Shown here piece after piece: positions 44,334 to 50,442 of a DNA stretch of 64,000 nt. Every line of letters starts with the position of its first letter. The first letter of the stretch is position 1. The notes beneath the pieces are model-generated. The model had not been told where the DNA came from. It made no database searches and was given only the letters and a program-made list of their open reading frames with translations. The stretch covers positions 186,001 to 250,000 of the forward strand of contig NZ_JAAAPJ010000011.1 of NCBI RefSeq assembly GCF_009909145.1, in the 5' to 3' direction. Origin of the DNA: Corallococcus silvisoli (GTDB taxonomy: Bacteria; Myxococcota; Myxococcia; Myxococcales; Myxococcaceae). Made by a program: the position numbers and the translations under genes.

Positions 44334-45283
44334 CGTGCATGCCCTGGTTCAAGGTCCACAGCGGCTGGACGACGCACGAGAAGGTCCTCACCCTCTGCGC
44401 CCTCCTGCGCGATGACCGCGCCGACGTCTACGTCGCCCGTCTTTGGGACTACTGCGCGGTGAAGCGCGGGGACGGCAAGTTCACCGGCCCGGCTGCAGCG
44501 GGGATGCTTGAGCGGGCTGTGCGTTTCCAGGGCGAGGCAGGAGCGCTGGCCGACGCGATGGTGTCATCGGGCCTGCTGGAGAGGCACGACGACGGCACCC
44601 TGGAGGTGCACGACTGGGCAGCCGAGCAGTCCGCCCTGGCTGCGAAGTTTGAGCGGGACCGTGCGCGTCCCCACTCCAGCCGTCGTCCCGCGCGGGGTTT
44701 TGAAGATTCCCGCACGGGGTCCGCACGGGGTCCGCACGGGGTCCGCACGGTTCCCGCTCAAACCCCGCCAGGGGAGAGTAGAGAGAAGAGAGTAGAGAAG
44801 AAGCAGTCTCCTACGGAGACTGCGGACCGCGCTGGCGCGCAGCCCGCCCTGGCTTCGGTGGAGCCGACTCTCCTCGGCCTTGAGTTGCCTCCCGCGGAAC
44901 CGAAGCCCCCGCGTCCAGACAGCCCAGCGGCGGCATGGGCGAAGCGCGCGGCCGAGGCGCGGCGGGCCGTCATCCCTGCGACGGCCGTCCAGGAGACTAA
45001 GTTCAACCGGAGCCAGTGGGCGCGCCTGGGTGAGGCGCTGAAGACGCACGGCACCCTCACCCTGGACGCCGCCCTCACCCTCTACCTCGCCGCCGACGGG
45101 TACCCGCGAGAGCAGGACTACGCGCTCGGACTCTTCATCGCCCAGGTGGACGAGTGGGTGACGAAGGCCCACGGCGCCGCAGCCCGGGCCCGCGCTGGCC
45201 CCGGGAGCGACAAGCCCCGCCTGGACCCTCGCCCCGTCACCCACTCCATGCCGGCAGTCGCCGGCGACAAGCCACGCCTGTGA
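44330..45283 (+). CDS. Phage replisome-organiser-like protein with internal iteron repeats
   Basis: ATG 44330 gives 317 residues. The N-terminal 90 residues (WFKVHSGWTTHEKVLTLCALL, AVRFQGEAGALADAMVSSGLL) resemble the winged-helix part of phage replisome organisers that load a helicase. The middle (about 115-185) is low complexity, and the C-terminal part (NRSQWARLGEALKTHGTLTLDAALTLYLA) is helical. The DNA for the linker holds 11-bp direct repeats, a purine tract and a hairpin. The next gene is a DnaB-like helicase, which fits a replication initiator. Family assignment is by context and pattern. Confidence 0.62.
   Translation: MTCMPWFKVHSGWTTHEKVLTLCALLRDDRADVYVARLWDYCAVKRGDGKFTGPAAAGMLERAVRFQGEAGALADAMVSSGLLERHDDGTLEVHDWAAEQSALAAKFERDRARPHSSRRPARGFEDSRTGSARGPHGVRTVPAQTPPGESREKRVEKKQSPTETADRAGAQPALASVEPTLLGLELPPAEPKPPRPDSPAAAWAKRAAEARRAVIPATAVQETKFNRSQWARLGEALKTHGTLTLDAALTLYLAADGYPREQDYALGLFIAQVDEWVTKAHGAAARARAGPGSDKPRLDPRPVTHSMPAVAGDKPRL
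44688..44823 (+). repeat. Iteron-like repeats, purine tract and hairpin inside the replication gene (candidate origin)
   Basis: Three perfect tandem copies of CCGCACGGGGT lie at 44710-44742, with a fourth partial copy (44743-44752) and a one-mismatch copy at 44688-44698, exactly two periods upstream. GGGGTTTTGA (44694) and TCAAACCCC (44758) flank them as inverted repeats. A purine-rich run follows (about 44773-44803), then a perfect palindrome GCAGTCTCC/GGAGACTGC at 44803-44823. The layout resembles origins inside replication genes such as lambda O and P22 gene 18. Confidence 0.6.
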
Positions 45284-46626
45284 GCCCCGCCATGCTGCGC
45301 AACCATGAAGCCGAGAGAGCTGTCATTGGGTGTGTCCTCGTCGGACGCGCCAGCCTTGACGACTGCGGCCACCTGCCCGTCGACGAGTTCGATCATCCAA
45401 TGCATCGCGATGTCTGGGAGGCAGTACTTCGCGTCCATGCTGCCCGGAAGCCCATCGACGGACTGGCCGTCGCCGAGGAATTGAAGGCTGCTGGGAAACT
45501 CGCGGCCATCGGCACCGGCATCATGGACCTGGAGGAGTCCTGCCCCATCCTCGCGCATGCCGCGTCCTACGCGGAGTTGGTGCGCCAGGCGGCAATGCGC
45601 CGACGCCTGGACGCACTCCTCACGGAGGCCGCCCGCTCAAACCGCAGTGGCAAGGCGCCGGCGGAGGTGGCGCTGGAGGCATCCGCGAAGCTGGCGCAGC
45701 TCAGCTCCGCGGTGCGCGAGCGCCGCCGCACCTTCCGCGATGCGATGGAAGTCTTGCTGGAGCGATTCCACGAAGTGCGCTCTGGCGGCTATGAGCATTA
45801 CCTGCCAACCGGCATCGACGTCTGGGACGAGCTGCTGGGCGGACTGGAGCGCGGGAAGCTGGAAATCCTCTGTGCCTATCCGTCTGTCGGCAAGGGTGCG
45901 GTCGCCGGTCGGATCCTCCTGAACCTCGCTCAGGGCGGCCGGAAGTGCAGCCTCTTCTCGCTGGAGGATCCGGAAATCTGGCTCCCGAAGCGCCACCTGG
46001 CCGCGAAGAGCGGAGTCCCTGTCCGCCGCCTCATGGAGGCCCAGCGCCTGCCAGAGCACTACGAGCGGAACATCGAGGACGTTGTCATGCAGTCCCTGGA
46101 GTGGGGCGACAACCTCCTCATCGACGACCGGAGCGGGCTCACTGCGGACCAGATTGGCGTGGCCGCGCGACAAGATGTCGTGCAGCACGGCGCCCAGGCA
46201 ATCGTCGTCGACAACGCGTCGGAGATCGACGTCTCGGGGAGCGACGACAGGCACGACGTCCGGACGGCCCACGCAGTGCGCGTCCTGCGCAATGTGGCGA
46301 AGGACCTGAACGTGCCAGTGCTGCTGCTGATGCACCTGAAGAAGTTGGGCAACACCACGAAGGAGCCTCGCTACATCCGGCCCAACACTGAGTTGCTGAA
46401 GAACTCCGGCGCCTTCGCCGAGGCAGCCCGGAAAATCGTTGCGCTCTGGCTCGATGAAGACGACCGGGACTCCATCATCGGCACGGTGCTCAAGCAGACG
46501 GAGGGCGAGAAGGACATCGACTTCGCGATGCCGTTCCGCGCCTCGGCCGGGCTCGTCGAGTCGGTGGGCGGAAGGAAGCGCGCCGGCGACACGGGCTACT
46601 CGCAGGACAACCGAGGTGCCGCATGA
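45280..46626 (+). CDS. DnaB-like replicative helicase
   Basis: GTG 45280 (overlapping the previous stop) gives 448 residues. The N-terminal helical domain (NHEAERAVIGCVLVGRASLDDC) is of DnaB type. The ATPase core has YLPTGIDVWDELLGGLERGK, Walker A AYPSVGKGA at about 199-207 and Walker B AIVVDNASEI. The Walker A ends in GKG rather than GKT/GKS, so the Mg-binding hydroxyl is missing; this should be confirmed. It would unwind phage DNA at the fork, loaded by the protein encoded just upstream. It is coupled to the next gene by 4 nt. Confidence 0.8.
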   Translation: MSPAMLRNHEAERAVIGCVLVGRASLDDCGHLPVDEFDHPMHRDVWEAVLRVHAARKPIDGLAVAEELKAAGKLAAIGTGIMDLEESCPILAHAASYAELVRQAAMRRRLDALLTEAARSNRSGKAPAEVALEASAKLAQLSSAVRERRRTFRDAMEVLLERFHEVRSGGYEHYLPTGIDVWDELLGGLERGKLEILCAYPSVGKGAVAGRILLNLAQGGRKCSLFSLEDPEIWLPKRHLAAKSGVPVRRLMEAQRLPEHYERNIEDVVMQSLEWGDNLLIDDRSGLTADQIGVAARQDVVQHGAQAIVVDNASEIDVSGSDDRHDVRTAHAVRVLRNVAKDLNVPVLLLMHLKKLGNTTKEPRYIRPNTELLKNSGAFAEAARKIVALWLDEDDRDSIIGTVLKQTEGEKDIDFAMPFRASAGLVESVGGRKRAGDTGYSQDNRGAA

Positions 46627-46904
46627 CGTGCCCGAAGCACAAGCAGTGCCCCAACCTGCCGCGCCTCATGGACGCGTACAAGGCCCGCGGAGAGTTGCGC
46701 GCGCAGTTGGAGGCAAGCGAGGCGGAGGTGCGGCGCCTGCGTCTGCGCCTCGCGGGCGTGGGCATCCACGAGGCCGAGTCGCCGTACACGCCGCCGCCCG
46801 CGCACGTGCCGTGCGGCGTGCCCACTGCGGAGGGCCCGTGCCCGGAGCCCGCGCCGCTGGGTGGCACCTGCGCTGCCCACCTGGCCGACGAGGTGATGCC
46901 GTGA
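46623..46904 (+). CDS. Small Cys-rich phage protein
   Basis: ATG 46623 gives 93 residues. It starts MTCPKHKQCP with two cysteine pairs, then a helix (KARGELRAQLEASEAEVRRLRLRL), then CGVP and CAAH near the C-terminus, a possible zinc-binding set. No family is recognised. It is coupled to the helicase upstream and to the SLOG gene downstream by 4-nt overlaps. Its start sequence is shared with other early genes. Confidence 0.58.
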   Translation: MTCPKHKQCPNLPRLMDAYKARGELRAQLEASEAEVRRLRLRLAGVGIHEAESPYTPPPAHVPCGVPTAEGPCPEPAPLGGTCAAHLADEVMP

Positions 46905-47365
46905 CGGTGCTCCTCGCCTGCGGCAGCAGCGGCCTGCACCTGGGCCACCTGCCCGTGCTCCGCGAGTACATGCGGCGCTTCGTCACGCGGCCTGGGACGT
47001 TGCTCGTCCACGGCGCGGGAGACGCGCGCAAGACGGACGAGCCCGAGGCCATCGGCGCGGACCGGCTGTGGGAGGTGGCAGCCGCCGTCGAGTGGCCGTG
47101 GTTCGACGTGCATGCCGTCGAGCGCTTCCCTGCGGATTGGAAACGCGACGGCCACCGCGCGGGCCCGCTGCGCAACGAGGTGGTGCGCGACGCCGTGCGC
47201 GCACTCGCCGCTCAGGGCCACCTCGTCGGCTGGGTGGCGGCGCATACGGACCGGAGCCTGGGCAAGGGCACCCGGCACATGACGGAGCTCTGCCGGGCCG
47301 AGGGCTGGCCGGGCCGGGCGTTGATTCTCGCCCCTGACGGGCGACTGCTTGAGGAGGTGCGGTGA
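46901..47365 (+). CDS. SLOG/DUF2493-like nucleotide-binding protein
   Basis: GTG 46901 gives 154 residues. The pattern GTLLVHGAGDARKTD, ADWKRDGHRAGPLRNEVVRDA and HTDRSLGKGTRHMTELCRAEG follows DUF2493/YspA-type SLOG proteins, a Rossmann-like fold that binds nucleotide-derived ligands (LOG/YspA/TIR-SLOG superfamily). Such proteins occur in phages and in anti-phage systems, sometimes as sensors. The ligand here is unknown. It is coupled on both sides. Confidence 0.7.
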   Translation: MTVLLACGSSGLHLGHLPVLREYMRRFVTRPGTLLVHGAGDARKTDEPEAIGADRLWEVAAAVEWPWFDVHAVERFPADWKRDGHRAGPLRNEVVRDAVRALAAQGHLVGWVAAHTDRSLGKGTRHMTELCRAEGWPGRALILAPDGRLLEEVR

Positions 47366-47733
47366 TGGCGCTGTGCAAGGACGAGAGGACGCTGACGTGC
47401 CACTGCGGCAGGGTGTTCCGGACGAGGCACTCACGCGCGCGCTGGTGCAGCGTGGCGTGCACCCATGCTGCGAAGCGCCTGGGCTTGTCGAAGCCGTACG
47501 ATTTGGATGATCCGGGCGTCCGGTACGACGTGCCGCTGGATGGGCTCGACATCCACGCCCGCGAGGCCCGGCGCGAGGAGCGCATCGCGCGACTCATCTC
47601 CGACGGGGTGCCACTCCTGGCCCTCTGCGAGCGCTTCGACTGCGGAGAGAGTTTCGTGCGCGGCATCGCCCAGCGGCAGGGGCTGCCCATCGTCCCCGGC
47701 TACACCGGCGCCCCGCCGGTCATGGGGGTGTGA
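47362..47733 (+). CDS. Zinc-ribbon/helix-turn-helix protein (paralogue of 48256-48657)
   Basis: GTG 47362 (or ATG 47365) gives 123 residues. The N-terminus has CHCGRVFRTRHSRARWCSVAC, a four-Cys ribbon, then LGLSKPYDLDDPG. The C-terminus has RIARLISDGVPLLALCERFDC, a helix-turn-helix-like segment. It is similar in layout to the protein at 48256-48657, and both probably bind DNA or regulate transcription. A GGAGG ribosome site precedes the start. Confidence 0.6.
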   Translation: MMALCKDERTLTCHCGRVFRTRHSRARWCSVACTHAAKRLGLSKPYDLDDPGVRYDVPLDGLDIHAREARREERIARLISDGVPLLALCERFDCGESFVRGIAQRQGLPIVPGYTGAPPVMGV

Positions 47734-47734
47734 C

Positions 47735-48259
47735 GTGCGCCACGCCTGCCGTCGCGATGCCAACGAGAAGCCCATCGTCCAGGCGCTACGGTTCGCCGGG
47801 TGGACGGTGGAGCGCGTCAACGCCACAGGCTTCCCCGACCTGGTCTGCGTCCGCCGCGGGCAGGTGCTGCTGCTCGAGGTGAAGGCCGTGAAGGGCGGCC
47901 GCATGAAGCCAGCCCAGGTGGATCTCCACGCCCGGCTCCGCGCGGCTGGCCTGGCAGTCGCCATCGTCACCACGCCCGAGGAGGCCCTCGCGGCGACCCG
48001 CGGCGAGGTGGTGCGTACTGCCCTCGATGTCCGCGCGGAGAAGCGCCCTGGCAGTCGCCGCCTCGCCGCCGAGGCCTCTGGCGCTGCCCAGGACGAGCCG
48101 GGGACACCGGAGTCCACCCCCGAGTCGTCCCGTGCAATGGCGCCCCCTTCCCGGCCGCCACGCGCGATTCCTGTTGGGGCGCCACGAGCCGCCGCGAAGT
48201 CGAAGGACTGGAAGGGCCTCGCGAAGCCCGCCAGCTACCCAGCACAGGAGGAGCCATGA
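47735..48259 (+). CDS. VRR-NUC domain nuclease
   Basis: GTG 47735 (just after the previous stop) gives 174 residues. NATGFPDLVCVRRGQVLLLEVKAVKGGRM with QVDLHARLRAAGLAVAIVTTPEEALAA is a VRR-NUC nuclease core: catalytic Asp in PDL, Glu and Lys in LEVK. The family includes phage structure-specific nucleases that act on branched DNA or recombination intermediates. The C-terminal 60 residues are a Pro/Ala/Ser-rich tail. It is coupled to the next gene by a 4-nt overlap. Confidence 0.82.
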   Translation: MRHACRRDANEKPIVQALRFAGWTVERVNATGFPDLVCVRRGQVLLLEVKAVKGGRMKPAQVDLHARLRAAGLAVAIVTTPEEALAATRGEVVRTALDVRAEKRPGSRRLAAEASGAAQDEPGTPESTPESSRAMAPPSRPPRAIPVGAPRAAAKSKDWKGLAKPASYPAQEEP

Positions 48260-48657
48260 CGTGCAGCAAGGAGGGCAAGGTGTGTCATTGCGGCAACCTG
48301 GTGCCGGACACCCGTGGAAGACGAGGGGGGCCGCCGAAGTGGTGCAGTCGCCGGTGTGCCGTGGCCGCGTCCAACCTCGGACTCGCGGGGCGGCGCGTGC
48401 CGAATGGGCAGGGGCGCATGCCAGACGTGGCCCTGGCGGAGCGCGGGTACTGCCGCCCGGAGGGCATGACTCGCGAGGAGGCCCGGGTGCGCCGCTACCA
48501 CATCGCCGCGGGCATGCTGCGCGAGGGCCACAACGCCTCCGAGGTGATGGAGCGTTTCGCCGAGTCCGGCATCTCCATCGATGACGTGTGCCGTGTCCAC
48601 GGCGTGCGCCTCCCGCCCACGGCAGGCCACCTGCCCGCCGGCATCCCTTCCTGGTGA
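48256..48657 (+). CDS. Zinc-ribbon/helix-turn-helix protein (paralogue of 47362-47733)
   Basis: ATG 48256 gives 133 residues. It begins MTCSKEGKVCHCGNLVPD with WCSRRCAVAASNLGL, the same four-Cys pattern as the 47362 protein, then a helical C-terminus (RRYHIAAGMLREGHNASEVMERFAESG). Divergence from the paralogue is large outside the Cys residues. Probably a phage regulator or adaptor; no assigned family. Confidence 0.6.
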   Translation: MTCSKEGKVCHCGNLVPDTRGRRGGPPKWCSRRCAVAASNLGLAGRRVPNGQGRMPDVALAERGYCRPEGMTREEARVRRYHIAAGMLREGHNASEVMERFAESGISIDDVCRVHGVRLPPTAGHLPAGIPSW

Positions 48658-48661
48658 CACC

Positions 48662-49321
48662 ATGGCCTGTGCGAAACCACGCCCCCCGCTCACCCCAGCG
48701 CAACGGCAGCTGTGCTCGAAGTGGTACCCGCTCGCGGTGAAACTGACGCTGCGGCAGATGGCGCGCACCCGGCGTCTGGAGCACCGTCACGACGAGGCTG
48801 AGGGCCTGGCAGCCGAAGCGCTGCTGAAGGCCGCACACGCCTGGCAGCCCTCCCGCTCCCGCTTCCCCTGGTTCCTCCGGTACTACGTGCGAATGGAGGT
48901 CCGCACCTTCCGGCACCATGGCGCCCGCGTCGTCCATGTGTCGGAGCGGGAGTACTACCGCAACGGCCGAGTGAAGGACGGCCTGGGCGAGGCAGTCCCT
49001 CTCGATGAGGGTCTCGCGGCCGTCATGCCGGGCCCAGCGCAGGATGTGGACGGGCTACTCGACAGCGCACGACTGCTGCGCCGAGTCCGCGGTGAGGTGT
49101 CGAGGCGGCTGCTCGCCGCCCGTCCGGCAACGGCCGCGCGCAGACGCATCGTCGCGGAGTCCGTAGGCCTCTGGGTGGAGCGCACCCTGGAGGGCGCCCC
49201 CCTGGAGTCATTGGCCTCGCGCATGGGCGTGTCCCGCCAGGCCGTGGACCAGCGCATCGCCCGCGTCCAAGTCGCCTTCGAGTCCTGGGCCGCCGAAGTC
49301 CGCGGGGAGGTGGCGCCATGA
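48662..49321 (+). CDS. Phage sigma-like factor (sigma-70 region 2 and 4)
   Basis: ATG 48662 gives 219 residues. The segment EGLAAEALLKAAHAWQPSRSRFPWFLRYYVRMEVRTF corresponds to sigma-70 region 2 (core binding and -10 recognition). The C-terminus LEGAPLESLASRMGVSRQAVDQRIARVQVAFE is a region 4 helix-turn-helix. It lies right upstream of the late operon (terminase at 49676), so it may direct late transcription. A small antirestriction or anti-sigma role is less likely. It is coupled to the next gene by a 4-nt overlap. Confidence 0.7.
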   Translation: MACAKPRPPLTPAQRQLCSKWYPLAVKLTLRQMARTRRLEHRHDEAEGLAAEALLKAAHAWQPSRSRFPWFLRYYVRMEVRTFRHHGARVVHVSEREYYRNGRVKDGLGEAVPLDEGLAAVMPGPAQDVDGLLDSARLLRRVRGEVSRRLLAARPATAARRRIVAESVGLWVERTLEGAPLESLASRMGVSRQAVDQRIARVQVAFESWAAEVRGEVAP

Positions 49322-49638
49322 CGTGCCCGGCGCCGGAGACTAGGTGCAGCGTGGAAGACTGCCAGGACCCGGCACAGCGCTCGGGGCTGTGCTGGGGGCA
49401 CCTCCGTCAGCGGACGCGCGGGAAGGTGTTAGGTGACAAGCGCGCTTGGGGCCAGGGCCCGCGGCGCGTGCTGATGGAGGCCATCTTCGACCTCGTCGAC
49501 GTCGACGCCATGGACGAGGAGAAGTGGGAGCGCGCCTGGCTGCGCGTCCGTGTCGCGGCCCGGAGGTACATCCTGGCTGACAAGCCCACCGACCCGAGGG
49601 GCCGGAAGGGGGAGCGTACAAAGTCCACACCTCGCTGA
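49318..49638 (+). CDS. Small Cys-rich phage protein with HNH-like layout
   Basis: ATG 49318 gives 106 residues. CSVEDCQDPAQRSGLCWGHLRQRTRGK is a zinc-binding module of CxxxxC...CxxH type seen next to phage HNH or sigma-like genes. The C-terminus is helical (WERAWLRVRVAARRYILAD). Function unknown. It is coupled to the sigma-like gene and is the last gene before the late operon. Confidence 0.55.
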   Translation: MTCPAPETRCSVEDCQDPAQRSGLCWGHLRQRTRGKVLGDKRAWGQGPRRVLMEAIFDLVDVDAMDEEKWERAWLRVRVAARRYILADKPTDPRGRKGERTKSTPR

Positions 49639-49640
49639 AT

Positions 49641-49664
49641 CCTGTGGCGGTTGAAACTCACAGG
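49641..49664. promoter_or_regulatory. Inverted repeat in the gap before the terminase operon
   Basis: CCTGTG (49641-49646) and CACAGG (49659-49664) pair around GCGGTTGAAACT. The TTGAAA in the centre is the kind of sequence a sigma -35 element uses, but no clear -10 follows. The gap is 37 bp long and is the only break before the late genes, so a late promoter or operator is plausible. Confidence 0.4.
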
Positions 49665-49675
49665 GCAGGGGCAAG

Positions 49676-50041
49676 GTGTCTGAACCCAGGAAGCACCGCG
49701 CCACAGGAAGGAAGCCACCGGGCGGAGCACGCCCCGGTGCCGGCCGTCCGAAGGGCAGTCGCAACGCGCTCCCCTACGGCGCCGTCCAGGCCGTTGAGGC
49801 GGTGAGCCTGCGAGTGCCCGAGGGCGCCTCTCCGGCCGCAAAGGCGCTGGCGGACAGGGCCTTCGCACGCGTCGTGGACGTGCTGGAGGAGCGCGTGGGC
49901 TTCCAGCAGGCCGGCCACGTGTTGAAGGCGGCCACCATCATCCGTGAGGAGGTGTGCGGCCCCGTCGCGCAGAAGGTGCAGCACTCCGGCCCGGACGGGC
50001 AGGCGCTGAGCATCAACATCGACCTGGGGGCGGGGACGTGA
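49676..50041 (+). CDS. Putative terminase small subunit
   Basis: GTG 49676 gives 121 residues. It starts with a basic, glycine-rich arm (ATGRKPPGGARPGAGRPKGSRN) typical of small terminase and related proteins, followed by helices (AKALADRAFARVVDVLEERVG). It is the first gene of the late block and lies two genes upstream of the large terminase subunit, the standard place. It would recognise phage DNA for packaging. Assignment is by arm and position. Confidence 0.6.
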   Translation: MSEPRKHRATGRKPPGGARPGAGRPKGSRNALPYGAVQAVEAVSLRVPEGASPAAKALADRAFARVVDVLEERVGFQQAGHVLKAATIIREEVCGPVAQKVQHSGPDGQALSINIDLGAGT

Positions 50042-50442
50042 GGCCCTGGGAGCGCATCGCCCGCGCGGCGTTGAAGTCCCGGCACTACTACCGGCGGCTG
50101 GCGGACAGCCTCATGAACGGCGACTTCGACTGTCCTGGCTGTGGGTGCCTCACGAACAACGGCATCTGCACGGGCTGTCGGTACGACACGAGCCCGATGG
50201 CGCTGCTGAAGAAGCGCGTCGCCGAGTTGGAAGTTGCGGCGACGCAACGCCCAGGGTTGCTGCTGCGCGCCGACGCATCTGGTCGAGTGAACGTCCAGGT
50301 CCGGTCGAAGAGCCTCGTGGTCCAGTCCGGGGAGCGGATCGCGGTGCGCCTCCGTCTCGCCTTCCGCTTCTTGCTCACTGGCCGAATGGAGCTTGCGAAC
50401 GCCGTCAGCACGTTCCCCGACGTCACGCCGGAGGCGAAGTGA
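50038..50442 (+). CDS. Phage protein with zinc-ribbon, unknown function
   Basis: GTG 50038 gives 134 residues. The region DCPGCGCLTNNGICTGC is a four-Cys zinc ribbon at about 30-45, followed by a helix (MALLKKRVAELEVAA) and a C-terminal hydrophobic stretch (AVRLRLAFRFLL) that may be a strand or membrane segment. Coupled to the small terminase and large terminase by 4-nt overlaps. No family recognised. Confidence 0.55.
   Translation: MRPWERIARAALKSRHYYRRLADSLMNGDFDCPGCGCLTNNGICTGCRYDTSPMALLKKRVAELEVAATQRPGLLLRADASGRVNVQVRSKSLVVQSGERIAVRLRLAFRFLLTGRMELANAVSTFPDVTPEAK

Noticed and set aside
44688..44752. Possible CRISPR array
   Set aside because: Repeats are 11 bp, tandem without spacers, and inside a coding frame.
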